Assembly (NCBI GenBank): GCA_016709675.1
Contig: JADJMH010000012.1
Span: forward strand, 163,964-227,963
From: Candidatus Accumulibacter proximus
Lineage (GTDB): Bacteria; Pseudomonadota; Gammaproteobacteria; Burkholderiales; Rhodocyclaceae
Reading direction: 5' to 3'
DNA length: 64,000 nt
Positions 38,601 to 47,122 of the stretch are shown here, one piece after another. The position numbers were made by a program, and so were the translations under genes. Each line of letters begins with the position of its first letter. The stretch's first letter is position 1. The notes beneath the pieces were generated by a model. It did no database searches. It was not told the origin of the DNA and was given only the letters and a program-made list of their open reading frames with translations.

Positions 38601-39815
38601 CTCGGTGATGTCGCGCGAAAGGGCGATGAAGCGCGGGCCTTCACCACTCCGGGGCGGCTTGCGGGCCACCGACAACTCGAACCACAAGCTTCCCCTGGCC
38701 AGTTGCAGCTCGAACTGGTGGCCCAGCGAGTGCCCTGTTTCGTGCGCTTCGCGCAAGGCCGACAAACAGGTGGCGGCGGCCTCGGGCGGCAGAACATCTG
38801 CTATCCGGCTGCCGATCAGCCGATCAGGAGGAGCAGCCAGCAGGTCGGTCCGTGGCGAGTGGCAATCGTGGTAGCGACCATCCAGCCCCAGCTCGAACAT
38901 CGGATCGGGAATGGCCTCCAGTGTCGCTTCGAGCTGTGCGGTCCGCTGCCGGACGACGCGCCGCAAGGTCATCACCCAGAGCAGCAGCAGGCCACCGACC
39001 AGTGAACCGATCAGGAGCGCGTAGCCTAGGTAGCGTGCCATGGGGGACAAGACCAGCGGCGTTCCCATCCACTTGTGACGCAAGTCCCGCTCTTCCTCGG
39101 CAGAGATGCCGGCAAAGCCACGCTGCAGCAGCGCCAGAGTGGCCGCATCGCCTTTGTGCACCGCGCGGTGAAACTGCCCGGTGTATAGCGTGAAAGCCTT
39201 GTTGAAAAGGTGGTCCGCGTTGTTGAGGTAGAGCAGGTAGTTGGCTGGCGGCTCGTCGAGGCAGAATACCCGAACCCTGCCCTCAACCGCACCAGTCACC
39301 AGCGCCTGATAGCTCGCAAACGGCTGCACGGTACTGATGCCGGCGCCGGCGAGCTTGTCGACACAGGCATCGCCGGCCTTGACGCCAACCAGAAAGCCCT
39401 CCAGGGTATCGAGGTCAGTGATGCCGCCGATGTCCTTGTGAGTGTAGATCGACACCGGAATCGTTTCGTATGGCGGCGAGAAATCGAGCGTACGCTCACG
39501 CTCCGAAGTCCGGAAAGCCGTGTCGATCACCGCCGCCCGCTCGTCGGTCATACGCTGCTGCGCCGTCGCCCAGTCACTGCCGAGCAGATCGACCCGCACA
39601 CCGGTCTTTTTTTCCCAGAGCTTCCACGTATCGACCAGATAGCCGGTGAGCGTGCCGTCGATAGCACGAAACACGTAGGGCGGATAATTGTCGTCGATCA
39701 CCACCGTCAACTCCGCTGCCGGCGTCGGCGCGGCTGCTTCGCCGGCAGCGGCGACGCCGGCCAGCAGCGTGGCGAGGACGAGAAACAGGCGGCGGCAACT
39801 GCGAGCGATGCTCAT
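35604..39815 (-). CDS. Multi-sensor GGDEF/EAL protein with periplasmic binding domain
   Basis: 1403-residue inner-membrane cyclic-di-GMP enzyme. Order: signal peptide (1-27), periplasmic solute-binding domain type 3 (about 35-265), membrane helix (about 280-305), PAS domains (about 310-425 and 430-555), GAF (about 575-720), PAS domains (about 735-860 and 865-980), GGDEF (about 990-1145), EAL (about 1155-1400). The cyclase motif is intact (SRLGGDEF) with an RxxD inhibitory site (REED) five residues before it. EAL motifs EALLRW, NLSVVQF, ELTES, DDFGTGYSS, and AEGVES are present. It probably links an external amino-acid-like ligand and cytoplasmic signals to c-di-GMP. Convergent with dacB. Confidence 0.92.
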   Translation of the reverse strand: MSIARSCRRLFLVLATLLAGVAAAGEAAAPTPAAELTVVIDDNYPPYVFRAIDGTLTGYLVDTWKLWEKKTGVRVDLLGSDWATAQQRMTDERAAVIDTAFRTSERERTLDFSPPYETIPVSIYTHKDIGGITDLDTLEGFLVGVKAGDACVDKLAGAGISTVQPFASYQALVTGAVEGRVRVFCLDEPPANYLLYLNNADHLFNKAFTLYTGQFHRAVHKGDAATLALLQRGFAGISAEEERDLRHKWMGTPLVLSPMARYLGYALLIGSLVGGLLLLWVMTLRRVVRQRTAQLEATLEAIPDPMFELGLDGRYHDCHSPRTDLLAAPPDRLIGSRIADVLPPEAAATCLSALREAHETGHSLGHQFELQLARGSLWFELSVARKPPRSGEGPRFIALSRDITERKRAEARLRMATEATQLVFWELDLVKDRILYDATMLQLLGLDHGEDPASSGALMELVHPDHRTALIERFQEAMQPGDPVFSFEHQIINKSGQCIWLQTRGRVAQRDAAGRVVLAVGTAMNISERKQAEAALLRRSEQLAMMSTASQSLNSELDIPVILRQLVAAALQITGATAGAAARVCEQQMVFNEYNQGGRLLPIDYRFPPGYGVPGRVLQTRQFHLSNDAVHDPYVVPEIQQAIGFHNLLDMPIINRHGELLGCFEIHNKPGGFDEADARLLQGLAASAAVALENTALLVERRLVEQALRESEALKGSVLASAACGIVATDPQGLITVFNPGAEAIVGYLAEEVVGKVTPIVFHDPEEVEARASELSDALGYRVGPGFEALVAEARRSGVADEREWTFIRKDGRRVVVWLSVTMMHGAQGRLTGYLGTIVDVSEQRQAAAQLDLAAKVFEQGGEGIAITDAACNIVMVNHAFSRITGYSAAEALGCNPRLLASGRHDGSFYQSMWRAIESRGHWQGEIWNRRKDGSVYPEWLSISRVEREGMTTNYIGTFIDITQHKEAEASIQRLAHFDPLTGLPNRSLLDERVRHDLSRANRGRESLALMFLDLDRFKNVNDSLGHRIGDELLIQVAQRLKGTVREEDTVSRLGGDEFILVLPSTDAAGAAHVAAKLLEITAPPYRIEQHELSCTASVGIAIYPADGESFEALSMSADTAMYRAKQRGRNAYCFFAAEMQERSARTLQLENDLRRALEHGELHLRYQPQFAIEGRRLVGAEALLRWQHPELGMVSPAEFIPIAEESGLILPIGEWVLRMAVRRMRTWQQAGLPLVTVAVNLSVVQFRQANLTQRVSGILDEEDLPAEFLDLELTESVAMDSPLAAIGTMDKLRERGVRISIDDFGTGYSSMSYLKRFRVHKLKIDRSFVADLASDPDDEAIVAAIISLAHNLGLQTIAEGVESEAQLAFLREKGCDEAQGYLFSEPLTADQFEAFVRDRFLV

Positions 39816-39921
39816 GCGGGTGACTCAACGACTCGGCCAATGAGACATCATAGCCGACAACCCATTCGGAATGCAGCAAGCGCCGCCGGAAGACCTGATG
39901 CGGGTCGGCCGGCCGGGCTGC

Positions 39922-41244
39922 TTATCGACACAGGTCCATGACGCTCATCGTATCCAGCGCCGCACCCAGCGAGGAATCGATCTGTTGCAGGACCTGCTCG
40001 ACACGCTCTGGAACCGGCAGGCTGGCCGGATTGAGGAAGCCCCCCTCTCCGGAAGACCGAACGATGTCCAGCAGTTGCTTGACGGACACCGCGCCGAGGT
40101 CGCGCGCCGGCAGGTAGCCCTGCGCCCCGTCCTGGCTCTGCACGATCAAACCGCCGCGCTGCAGGGCCCCGAGCATCGCCTCGACGGCGTGCCTCGGCAC
40201 CTGCAGCGTCTGACATAGTTGTGGCAGCGTCCATGCCTGGCGTCCGCTCAGGTAGTGCGCTCCGATCGAACTCATGATCACCAGGGCAAGCCGCTCGCGC
40301 ATCCGGTTGCTGAGGCGTGGCTCACCCCCGGTCGCGACCACGGACTCGGGATGCTGCCAGTAGAACGAAACACTTGCGCCAAACAGCAGGATCAGCCAGC
40401 TGAGGTACAGCCAGAACATGAACAGGATGACGACGGCAAAGCCGGAGTAGATCGCCGAGTACCTGCTCGATGACGCAACGAAGACCGCAAACCCCCATCC
40501 CGAAAGCTGCCACAGCAGGCCGCCGACGAAGCCGCCAGCGAGCGCCGGGCCGAGGTCCACGCGGGTGTTGGGAACGGCCATGTAGATCAGGGTGAAAGTG
40601 CCGATGGCGACAAGATACGGCACCAGCCTGCCGATCATCCCGACCATCCAGCCGATCGGTTCGAGCGCGATTACCTCGCGCACGACCTCCATGTTCAAGG
40701 TAGCAGCGATGATCCCGACCGCCGCGAAGATCAGGATCGGGCCCACGAGAAGCGCGCTCAGGTAGAGGCTGAAACGTTCGGTGATGCTGCGTGGTTCGGC
40801 GATATGCCAGATGAAGTTGAACGACTCTTCGATCTTCTGCACCAGCGAGACCACCGTGTAGAGCAGCAGCGCAAGTCCGGCGGAACCGAGCACGCCGACA
40901 TTGGTATGGTCGACGAACTCGATGATCCGCGGGCTGATTTCATCGGCGCTTGCCCCGAGCGGTACCAGCAGTCGCTCCAGCATCGGCTCGATCTGGTTAT
41001 GCACCCCGAAGGCCTTGAGGACCGAGAAGCTCAGCGCGAGCAGGGGGACGAACGATAGCAGCGTGGTGTAGACCAAGCTCATCGCCCAAAGGGTGAGCTG
41101 CCCATAGGTTATATCCCGGAACAGGACGATGACGAGGCGAGCCAGGCGCAGCGTGCGCCGCCGCCACGCGGGCATCGACGGCGGCTGGCTCCCCCAGACG
41201 GCGGCGTTGATGGCATCGAGGAGATGTACCGGGTTCCAGCTCAC
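39922..41244 (-). CDS. YihY/BrkB-family membrane protein
   Basis: About 440-residue inner-membrane protein of the YihY (UPF0761) family. Six hydrophobic segments cover about residues 50-300, with family features such as LLSFVPLLALSFSV and WLYLSWLILLFGA. The last ~130 residues are soluble and look like a winged helix (MSSIGAHYLSG, LPQLCQTLQVP). The frame extends to a TTG at 41295; GTG 41244 with GGGAG 10 bases upstream is preferred. Family function is not settled; it is not an established RNase BN. Confidence 0.88.
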   Translation of the reverse strand: MSWNPVHLLDAINAAVWGSQPPSMPAWRRRTLRLARLVIVLFRDITYGQLTLWAMSLVYTTLLSFVPLLALSFSVLKAFGVHNQIEPMLERLLVPLGASADEISPRIIEFVDHTNVGVLGSAGLALLLYTVVSLVQKIEESFNFIWHIAEPRSITERFSLYLSALLVGPILIFAAVGIIAATLNMEVVREVIALEPIGWMVGMIGRLVPYLVAIGTFTLIYMAVPNTRVDLGPALAGGFVGGLLWQLSGWGFAVFVASSSRYSAIYSGFAVVILFMFWLYLSWLILLFGASVSFYWQHPESVVATGGEPRLSNRMRERLALVIMSSIGAHYLSGRQAWTLPQLCQTLQVPRHAVEAMLGALQRGGLIVQSQDGAQGYLPARDLGAVSVKQLLDIVRSSGEGGFLNPASLPVPERVEQVLQQIDSSLGAALDTMSVMDLCR

Positions 41245-41345
41245 TGCTTTCTTGCTCCCAACGAGTGCTGCCGATGATGCGATCGATGCGAGCAATGAAA
41301 ACGGTCGCGACCCGATCGCGACGAGCGGTCAATGCCCGCTGCTGC

Positions 41346-41747
41346 TCAGGAAGTCCCGATCGGTCGTTGTCCGGCAAGGGCCAGCCAGCCGCGGATGACC
41401 CGGTAGGCCACCCATAGACCGAGGAGGACAATCAGTACCCAGGCGATCGGAATACCGATGAGGGTGATGATCAGCAGACCGTAGACCAGCAGCCAGAGGA
41501 GGGTAAACCAGAAAGTCCGGATCTGCCAGCGATAGTGACTGTCGAGCCAGGTTCCCGCGACCTCGCCACGTTTGAGGTAGTTGAGAACAACGGCGACCAG
41601 CGATGGCACACCAAAGACAAACGCTCCGGCGATGGTCGCGGCACCGACCACGCCGACCACGACGGCCAGCGCATGCAAACCGTAGATGACATGGCACCAG
41701 GCGCGCGCGCCTTCAAGGTTGGTGTGGGGAATCAGCTCATTGCTCAC
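41346..41747 (-). CDS. Small membrane protein, DUF4870-like
   Basis: 133-residue protein with three to four hydrophobic helices (AVVVGVVGAATIAGAFVFG, WFTLLWLLVYGLLIITLIG, AWVLIVLLGLWVAYRV) and the intervening YRWQIRTFW element common to DUF4870-type proteins. GTG 41747 is chosen because GGAGG lies 9 bases upstream; the longer frame from 41771 has no such site. Unknown role. Confidence 0.75.
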   Translation of the reverse strand: MSNELIPHTNLEGARAWCHVIYGLHALAVVVGVVGAATIAGAFVFGVPSLVAVVLNYLKRGEVAGTWLDSHYRWQIRTFWFTLLWLLVYGLLIITLIGIPIAWVLIVLLGLWVAYRVIRGWLALAGQRPIGTS

Positions 41748-41810
41748 TTTGTTCAGCCTCCAGGATGGCATGCTCCGCCATAGTCCATAACCATGCCGCT
41801 CGCCCGGCGC

Positions 41811-43271
41811 TCACAGGCCGAGCTCAGACCACAGCGAATCGACCCGCTGCTTCACCGCCGTGTCCATGGCGATCGGTGTGCCCCACTCGCGAGTGGTCTC
41901 GCTCGGCCACTTGTTGGTCGCGTCAAGCCCCATCTTGCTGCCCAGGCCAGCGACCGGGCTGGCAAAGTCAAGATAGTCGATCGGCGTGTTCTCGGCGATC
42001 AGCGTGTCGCGTGCCGCGTCGACGCGGGTGGTCATCGCCCAGATCACTTCCTTCCAGTCACGGATATCGACATCGTCGTCGACGACGATGATGAACTTGG
42101 TATACATGAACTGGCGCAGGAAACTCCAGATGCCGAACATCACGCGTTTGGCGTGCCCCGGGTACTGCTTCCTGATGCTGACCGTTGCCAAGCGATACGA
42201 GCAGCCTTCGGGTGGCAGATAGAAATCGACGATCTCCGGGAACTGCTTCTGCAACAGGGGCACGAAGACTTCGTTGAGCGCGACGCCGAGCATCGCCGGT
42301 TCGTCCGGCGGCTTGCCGGTGTAGGTGCTGTGGTAGATCGGCTGCCGGCGCATCGTGATGCGCTCGACGGTGAACACCGGGAACCGCGCCTGCTCGTTGT
42401 AGTAGCCGGTATGGTCGCCATACGGTCCTTCGAGCGCGCTCTCGGCGGGATCGATGAAGCCCTCGAGAACGATCTCCGCCGAAGCCGGCACCTGCAGATC
42501 GGAACCCAGACACTTCACGACCTCGCTCTTGCCACCGCGCAGCAGCCCGGCAAACTGATACTCGGAGAGACTGTCCGGCACTGGTGTCACGGCGGCGAGA
42601 ATCGTCGCCGGATCGGCACCGAGCGCTACCGCCACCGGAAAAGGCTGGCCCGGCTGCCGCAGGCAGTGCTCCCGGAAGTCGAGCGCGCCGCCGCGATGCG
42701 CCAGCCAGCGCATGATCACCCTGTTCGCGCCGAGCACCTGCTGGCGATAGATGCCCAGGTTCTGCCGCGTCTTGTGCGGCCCGCGCGTCACCGTCAGCCC
42801 CCAGGTGATCAGCGGCGCCGCATCGCCCGGCCAGCAGAGCTGGATCGGCAACCGCGACAGATCGACCTCGCTCCCCTCCCAGACGACTTCCTGGCACGGC
42901 GCCGACGAGCGGACGCGCGGCGCCATGTTGAGCACCTGCCTGAGGACTGGCAGCTTGTCCCAGGCATCCTTGAGTCCCTTTGGTGGCTCCGGCTCCTTGA
43001 GGTAGGCGAGCAGCTTGCCGACCTCGCGCAGCGCCAGCACCGAATCCTGCCCCATGCCCAGCGCCACCCGCCGCGGCGTGCCGAAAAGATTGGCCAGCAC
43101 CGGCATTGCATGACCCTTCGGATTCTCGAACAGCAGCGCCGGCCCGCCAGCCCGCAGCACGCGGTCACAGATTTCGGTCATCTCCAGGCGCGGATCGACC
43201 TCAACAGCGATACGCCTGAGTTCGCCAAGGCTTTCGAGTTGCGCGACGAAGTCGCGCAGGTCGTGGTATCT
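41811..43271 (-). CDS. ubiD: 3-octaprenyl-4-hydroxybenzoate carboxy-lyase UbiD
   Basis: 486-residue prenylated-FMN-dependent decarboxylase of ubiquinone synthesis, acting right after UbiA. Conserved blocks include the start MRYHDLRDFVAQLE, LGIYRQQ, MRWLAHRGG, the catalytic Glu region EGPYGDHTGYY near residue 280, and WKEVIWAMTTRVD. ATG 43271 is chosen over 43313. It is downstream of ubiA and a cytochrome c gene on the same strand. The prFMN synthase ubiX is not in the window. Confidence 0.94.
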   Translation of the reverse strand, partial: RYHDLRDFVAQLESLGELRRIAVEVDPRLEMTEICDRVLRAGGPALLFENPKGHAMPVLANLFGTPRRVALGMGQDSVLALREVGKLLAYLKEPEPPKGLKDAWDKLPVLRQVLNMAPRVRSSAPCQEVVWEGSEVDLSRLPIQLCWPGDAAPLITWGLTVTRGPHKTRQNLGIYRQQVLGANRVIMRWLAHRGGALDFREHCLRQPGQPFPVAVALGADPATILAAVTPVPDSLSEYQFAGLLRGGKSEVVKCLGSDLQVPASAEIVLEGFIDPAESALEGPYGDHTGYYNEQARFPVFTVERITMRRQPIYHSTYTGKPPDEPAMLGVALNEVFVPLLQKQFPEIVDFYLPPEGCSYRLATVSIRKQYPGHAKRVMFGIWSFLRQFMYTKFIIVVDDDVDIRDWKEVIWAMTTRVDAARDTLIAENTPIDYLDFASPVAGLGSKMGLDATNKWPSETTREWGTPIAMDTAVKQRVDSLWSELGL

Positions 43272-43293
43272 CATCAGGAGTTTTCCGGCCGCG

Positions 43294-43722
43294 CTACCGG
43301 ATGCGATAGGCATAGTGGCAGCCGACGCACGCGGTGGTCAGCGACGGCAGCGCGGCGAGCGTCTTCTCCCGGTCACCACTGGCAGCGGTACGGGCAAACT
43401 CGCTTGCCGCCCGGTGCCCGTCTATACCGATGGCGTGCATCGCCGGCGGCATGTGCGGCCCGGGACGGGCGTCGAAAGGCAGGCTGCGATGCTTGCCCAT
43501 GGCCGAGATGCCGAGTTCCTTCTCGGCAAGTTCGCCGGCCCCCTTGAGCTTGCCGGCCGCCACCAGGCCGAGGATCTCGTTCAGCGCCAGCAGGCTGGCC
43601 CTCATTTCGGCCCCCAGAGTGGCCGCCGCCGCCGCCGGCATCGGCACCAGCTGGCGTGTGTCCTCGGCTGCCTGCAGGGTGCCCGCCAGCACTGCCAGCG
43701 CGCCGAACAGGTAAGTCTTCAT
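43294..43722 (-). CDS. Class II-like cytochrome c
   Basis: 142-residue exported protein with a signal peptide (MKTYLFGALAVLAGTLQAA) and a single haem-binding CVGCH five residues from the C-terminus, the position typical of cytochrome c' / c556-type proteins. The rest is predicted helical, fitting a four-helix bundle. Its ATG overlaps the ubiA stop by 4 bp and it ends 22 bp before ubiD. Role in this spot is unknown. Confidence 0.87.
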   Translation of the reverse strand: MKTYLFGALAVLAGTLQAAEDTRQLVPMPAAAAATLGAEMRASLLALNEILGLVAAGKLKGAGELAEKELGISAMGKHRSLPFDARPGPHMPPAMHAIGIDGHRAASEFARTAASGDREKTLAALPSLTTACVGCHYAYRIR

Positions 43723-44624
43723 GCGGCGATACCTCTGTTGACAAGAAAATCGAGGGCGATGCCGGCAAAGACGCTGGCACCCAGCCAGTTGTTGTGCAGA
43801 AAAGCCTTGAAGCAGCGCTGCGGATCGCGCTCGCGAATCAGCGTGTAATGGTAGCCGGCAATACCGGCAGCAAGCACCAGCCCGACGTAGAACAGGTGGC
43901 CAAGCCCGAGAGCGTGTCCGACCATGCCGACCAGCCCGAGCGCCAGCGCGTAGCACAGCATCACCGCCGCCACGTCGGCGCGGCCAAAGGTGATCGCCGA
44001 GGTGCGGATGCCGAGTTGGATGTCGTCGGCCCGGTCGACCATCGCGTACTCGGTATCGTAGGCGACCGCCCAGAAGACGTTGGCCAGCAACAACCACCAG
44101 GCTTCTGCCGGCACGCTGCCGAGTTGCGCGGCGTAGGCCATCGGGATGCCAAAGCCGAAAGCCACGCCGAGATAGGCTTGCGGAATGGCCAGGAAGCGCT
44201 TGGTGAACGGATAACTGGCGGCGAGAAAGAGCGCCGCGACGCACAGAACGCCAAACAGCCAGCTGCGCAGCGGCAGCACGAGCACGAAGGCACAGGCAAC
44301 GAGCGCGGCGAAGAGCACCAGCGCTTCCCTGCCAGATACCCGGCCGGCGGCCAGCGGGCGATCGCGCGTGCGCGCCACATGGGGATCGAAGTTGCGGTCG
44401 GCCAGGTCGTTGATCACGCAGCCGGCGGAACGCATCAACACCGTCCCGAGAACGAAGATGCCGACGACCAGCCAGTCCGGCCGCCCCAGCGCCGACAGCC
44501 ACAGCCCCCAGAGCGTCGGCCAGAGCAGCAGCAGGATGCCGATCGGCTTGTCAAGGCGCATCAGCCTTTCGTAAAGGTCCAGCCGCTCGCGCAGTCTTTC
44601 GCCGCTTATCTCCATGACCGTCAT
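43719..44624 (-). CDS. ubiA: 4-hydroxybenzoate octaprenyltransferase UbiA
   Basis: 301-residue membrane prenyltransferase, first membrane step of ubiquinone synthesis. The two Asp-rich motifs that bind Mg-diphosphate are NDLADRNFD (near residue 72) and DTEYAMVDRADD (near 192). About eight to nine membrane helices. ATG 44624. It heads the ubiA-cytochrome c-ubiD unit. Confidence 0.95.
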   Translation of the reverse strand: MTVMEISGERLRERLDLYERLMRLDKPIGILLLLWPTLWGLWLSALGRPDWLVVGIFVLGTVLMRSAGCVINDLADRNFDPHVARTRDRPLAAGRVSGREALVLFAALVACAFVLVLPLRSWLFGVLCVAALFLAASYPFTKRFLAIPQAYLGVAFGFGIPMAYAAQLGSVPAEAWWLLLANVFWAVAYDTEYAMVDRADDIQLGIRTSAITFGRADVAAVMLCYALALGLVGMVGHALGLGHLFYVGLVLAAGIAGYHYTLIRERDPQRCFKAFLHNNWLGASVFAGIALDFLVNRGIAA

Positions 44625-44734
44625 TCTACCGCGTCCCCTGCACTCAGTGCCCTGCCATCGCCCGCTGGCGGGTCAATGCCGTGGTGCTACGGAAGACCCG
44701 GCGCCTGTTGGCGAAAGGTATCGGCGGCTGAACG

Positions 44735-45853
44735 TCAGCCAGCGATCACCGACAGCGCATCGTGGTAGTCGTAGTTAAGGTCTTCGGCGACCTCGCGACA
44801 GGTCACCTTGCCAAAGGCAACGTTGAGCCCATTGCGCAGATGCTGGTCGTCCCTCAGCGCCTGCCGCCAGCCCTTGTCGGCGATCTGCAGCGCAAAAGGC
44901 AGCGTCGCATTGTTGAGCGCATAGGTCGAGGTGCGCGGAACGCCGCCGGGCATGTTGGCGACGCAGTAATGCACGACGTTACCTACCATGTAGGTCGGTT
45001 CAGCATGGGTCGTCGCCCTGGCCGTTTCGCAACAGCCGCCCTGGTCAATGGCGACATCGACGATCACCGAACCCGGCTTCATCGCATCGACCATCTGCTG
45101 GGTGACCAGCTTGGGTGCCGCGGCACCCGGAATCAGTACGCCACCGATCACCAGATCAGCACGCAGCACGTGGTGTTCGACGTTGTCCCGGTTGGAGAAA
45201 ACGGTCATCACGCGCGCGCCGAGCAGGCGATCCATGCGCCGCAGGACATCGATGTTGCGGTCGATGACCACCACCTGGGCACCGCTGCCGACAGCAATCT
45301 GCGCCGCGTTCGTACCGACCACGCCGCCGCCGAGGATGACAATCTTCGCCGACGGCACACCGGCGACGCCACCGAGCAGGACGCCCATGCCGCCATGCGC
45401 CTTCTCGAGGCAGTATGCGCCGGCCTGGACCGACAGGCGGCCCGCGACTTCCGACATCGGCGCCAGCAAGGGCAGACCGCCACCCGGCTGGGTGACTGTC
45501 TCATAAGCGATGCAGACCGCGCCACTCCTGACCAGATCGGCACACTGCGCCGGATCGGGGGCGAGGTGCAGGTAGGTGTAGAGAATCTGCCCCTCGCGCA
45601 GCATCGCGCGCTCGCCGGCCTGCGGTTCCTTGACCTTGATGATCATCTCGGCCGTGGCGAAGATCTCGGCGGCGGTCGTGGCAATGACGGCGCCGGCCTT
45701 CCGGTAGACCTCGTCGGTGGCGCCAATGCCTTTGCCGGCACCGGTTTCGACGGTGACCTGGTGACCATGGACAACCATTTCCCGCACCGATGACGGGGTC
45801 AGACCAACACGGTATTCGTGGTTCTTGATTTCCCTGGGTACGCCGATGTGCAT
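44735..45853 (-). CDS. ald: Alanine dehydrogenase
   Basis: 372-residue NAD-dependent L-alanine dehydrogenase converting alanine and pyruvate plus ammonia. Starts MHIGVPREIKNHEYRVGLTP; active-site His in YTYLHLAPD near residue 96 and Lys in IIKVKEPQ near 75; the nucleotide-binding loop is ILGGGVVGTNAAQIA near 172. ATG 45853 has AAGGAGA just upstream; the frame continues to 45889. Alone on its strand, divergent from the sigma-factor gene. Confidence 0.94.
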   Translation of the reverse strand: MHIGVPREIKNHEYRVGLTPSSVREMVVHGHQVTVETGAGKGIGATDEVYRKAGAVIATTAAEIFATAEMIIKVKEPQAGERAMLREGQILYTYLHLAPDPAQCADLVRSGAVCIAYETVTQPGGGLPLLAPMSEVAGRLSVQAGAYCLEKAHGGMGVLLGGVAGVPSAKIVILGGGVVGTNAAQIAVGSGAQVVVIDRNIDVLRRMDRLLGARVMTVFSNRDNVEHHVLRADLVIGGVLIPGAAAPKLVTQQMVDAMKPGSVIVDVAIDQGGCCETARATTHAEPTYMVGNVVHYCVANMPGGVPRTSTYALNNATLPFALQIADKGWRQALRDDQHLRNGLNVAFGKVTCREVAEDLNYDYHDALSVIAG

Positions 45854-46206
45854 CGCTGTCTCCTTGCCGATGGTTGAGGGGCTGCTCATGTTATGTCATT
45901 TCGTCAAGCTTGGCTGCGTTTTCGCGCCGGTCACAAGCAGCAGGGCGCGTCGTCGAATCGGGCCGATGATGATCGCCGCCAGTCTCTCATGCGACGGCCA
46001 ACCCGTCCCGGCAAGGCGATGCCGGACCAGCTCCGGCGTATAATTCGCCAATCGGTCGAATGCAGCAAACCTGCACGCAGACCCAACGGCTGCCGGAAGC
46101 GCGGAGAACTCCGCCCGCTGCCAGAGAAACGGCCCCACAACCTTCGCTCGCGAGAAACCCCGGCCTTGAACAACTCCTGCCAGTCTGCCGCAGTCGGCGC
46201 CGCCCG
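45854..46206. other. Divergent intergenic region, ald / sigma factor
   Basis: About 350 bp with no gene I can support. A TATAAT occurs at 46039-46044 on the + strand without a matching -35 box. The sigma-factor frame is open through about 46060-46206, but that extension (Gln/Arg/Pro-rich) does not look like a protein domain. Confidence 0.4.
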
Positions 46207-46854
46207 ATGACCCCGACCGCTGGCGGCACCAGTCACCCCCCATCACCGACGGGCAAGGACCGGGCGCTCCCGGCGGCTGCGGAAACCATCGCCGGCGAGC
46301 TGTCCGGCTTCCGGCGCGAGATGCTGCGTTTTGCGGTACTGCAGTTGCGCGATCAGGCCGCTGCCGAGGATGCCGTCCAGGAAGCGATGCTCGCCGCACT
46401 GCAGGGAGCCGACCGCTTTGGCGAGCGGGCCACGCTCAAGACCTGGGTATTCTCGATCCTCAGGAACAAGATCGTTGACATCATCCGGCGACGGGTTCGC
46501 GAGCCGAGTTACCAGGAAGCCGAGGACGAAATCGACGAAGCCGATTTCGACCCGCTGTTCAGGAACAACGGCCACTGGCAACGCGACGCCCGCCCTTCGG
46601 ACTGGGGAAATCCCGAAAAGAGCTTTGAAAACCGAAGCTTCTGGGCGATCTTCGATACCTGTCTGAACCGCCTGCCGGCGGGCACCGCACGCGTCTTCAT
46701 GATGCGCGAGATGCTCGGTCTGGAGACCGACGAAATCTGCGCGGAACTGGCAATGAGCAGCAACAATTGCTGGGTGGTGCTGCACCGCGCGCGCATGGGC
46801 CTGCGCCTGTGTCTTGATCAGAAATGGTTTGCCAGCGGAGGACAGGCGAAATGA
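46207..46854 (+). CDS. ECF-type RNA polymerase sigma factor
   Basis: 215-residue sigma-70 family factor. Region 2 is visible (REMLRFAVLQLRDQAAAEDA, then FGERATLKTWVFSILRNKIVDIIRRR) and region 4 as CLNRLPAGTARVF..LETDEICAELAMSSNNCWVVLHRAR. An acidic insert of about 35 residues sits between them (EDEIDEADFDPLF). ATG 46207 is chosen over an upstream start at 46060. Its stop overlaps the next start (ATGATGA), coupling it to a small zinc-finger protein that probably is its anti-sigma factor. Confidence 0.88.
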   Translation: MTPTAGGTSHPPSPTGKDRALPAAAETIAGELSGFRREMLRFAVLQLRDQAAAEDAVQEAMLAALQGADRFGERATLKTWVFSILRNKIVDIIRRRVREPSYQEAEDEIDEADFDPLFRNNGHWQRDARPSDWGNPEKSFENRSFWAIFDTCLNRLPAGTARVFMMREMLGLETDEICAELAMSSNNCWVVLHRARMGLRLCLDQKWFASGGQAK

Positions 46855-47060
46855 TGAGCTGCAAGGAAGCCGTCCGGCTGATGTCGGAAGGGATGGACCG
46901 TGACCTCGCCGGCGGCGAGCGTTTCGCGCTGCGTCTGCACACCCTGCTCTGTGTCGGCTGTCACAACTATCGGCAGCAGCTGACTTTCCTGCGCCAGGCA
47001 TGCCAGCAGCAGGTGGCTGCCGACGACGCGACGCCGCCACTGGCGCCACCGCCCGCCTGA
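46851..47060 (+). CDS. Small zf-HC2 anti-sigma factor
   Basis: 69-residue protein with the ZAS-like zinc site: His and Cys in RLHTLLCVGCHNY (HxxxCxxC) near residues 29-36, after a helix CKEAVRLMSEGMDRDL. It lacks a membrane segment, so it would be a soluble anti-sigma factor, possibly redox-sensing through the CxxC. Start overlaps the sigma-factor stop. Confidence 0.8.
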   Translation: MMSCKEAVRLMSEGMDRDLAGGERFALRLHTLLCVGCHNYRQQLTFLRQACQQQVAADDATPPLAPPPA

Positions 47061-47122
47061 GAGGCAGCGGCAGCTTGCCGTCAGGCTTTCGGAAAACCTA
47101 GCCACGGCGCGGCGCGTTCGCT

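Noticed and set aside
41793..43547. 584-codon + strand frame over ubiD
   Set aside because: Antisense to a clear ubiD gene and Arg/His/Asp-rich as shadow frames are in this genome.
43723..44502. Upstream in-frame extension of the cytochrome c gene
   Set aside because: It lies wholly within ubiA in another frame; the signal peptide starts at 43722.
46039..46044. TATAAT upstream of the sigma-factor gene
   Set aside because: No -35 element at 16-18 bp; a single hexamer is not enough to call a promoter.
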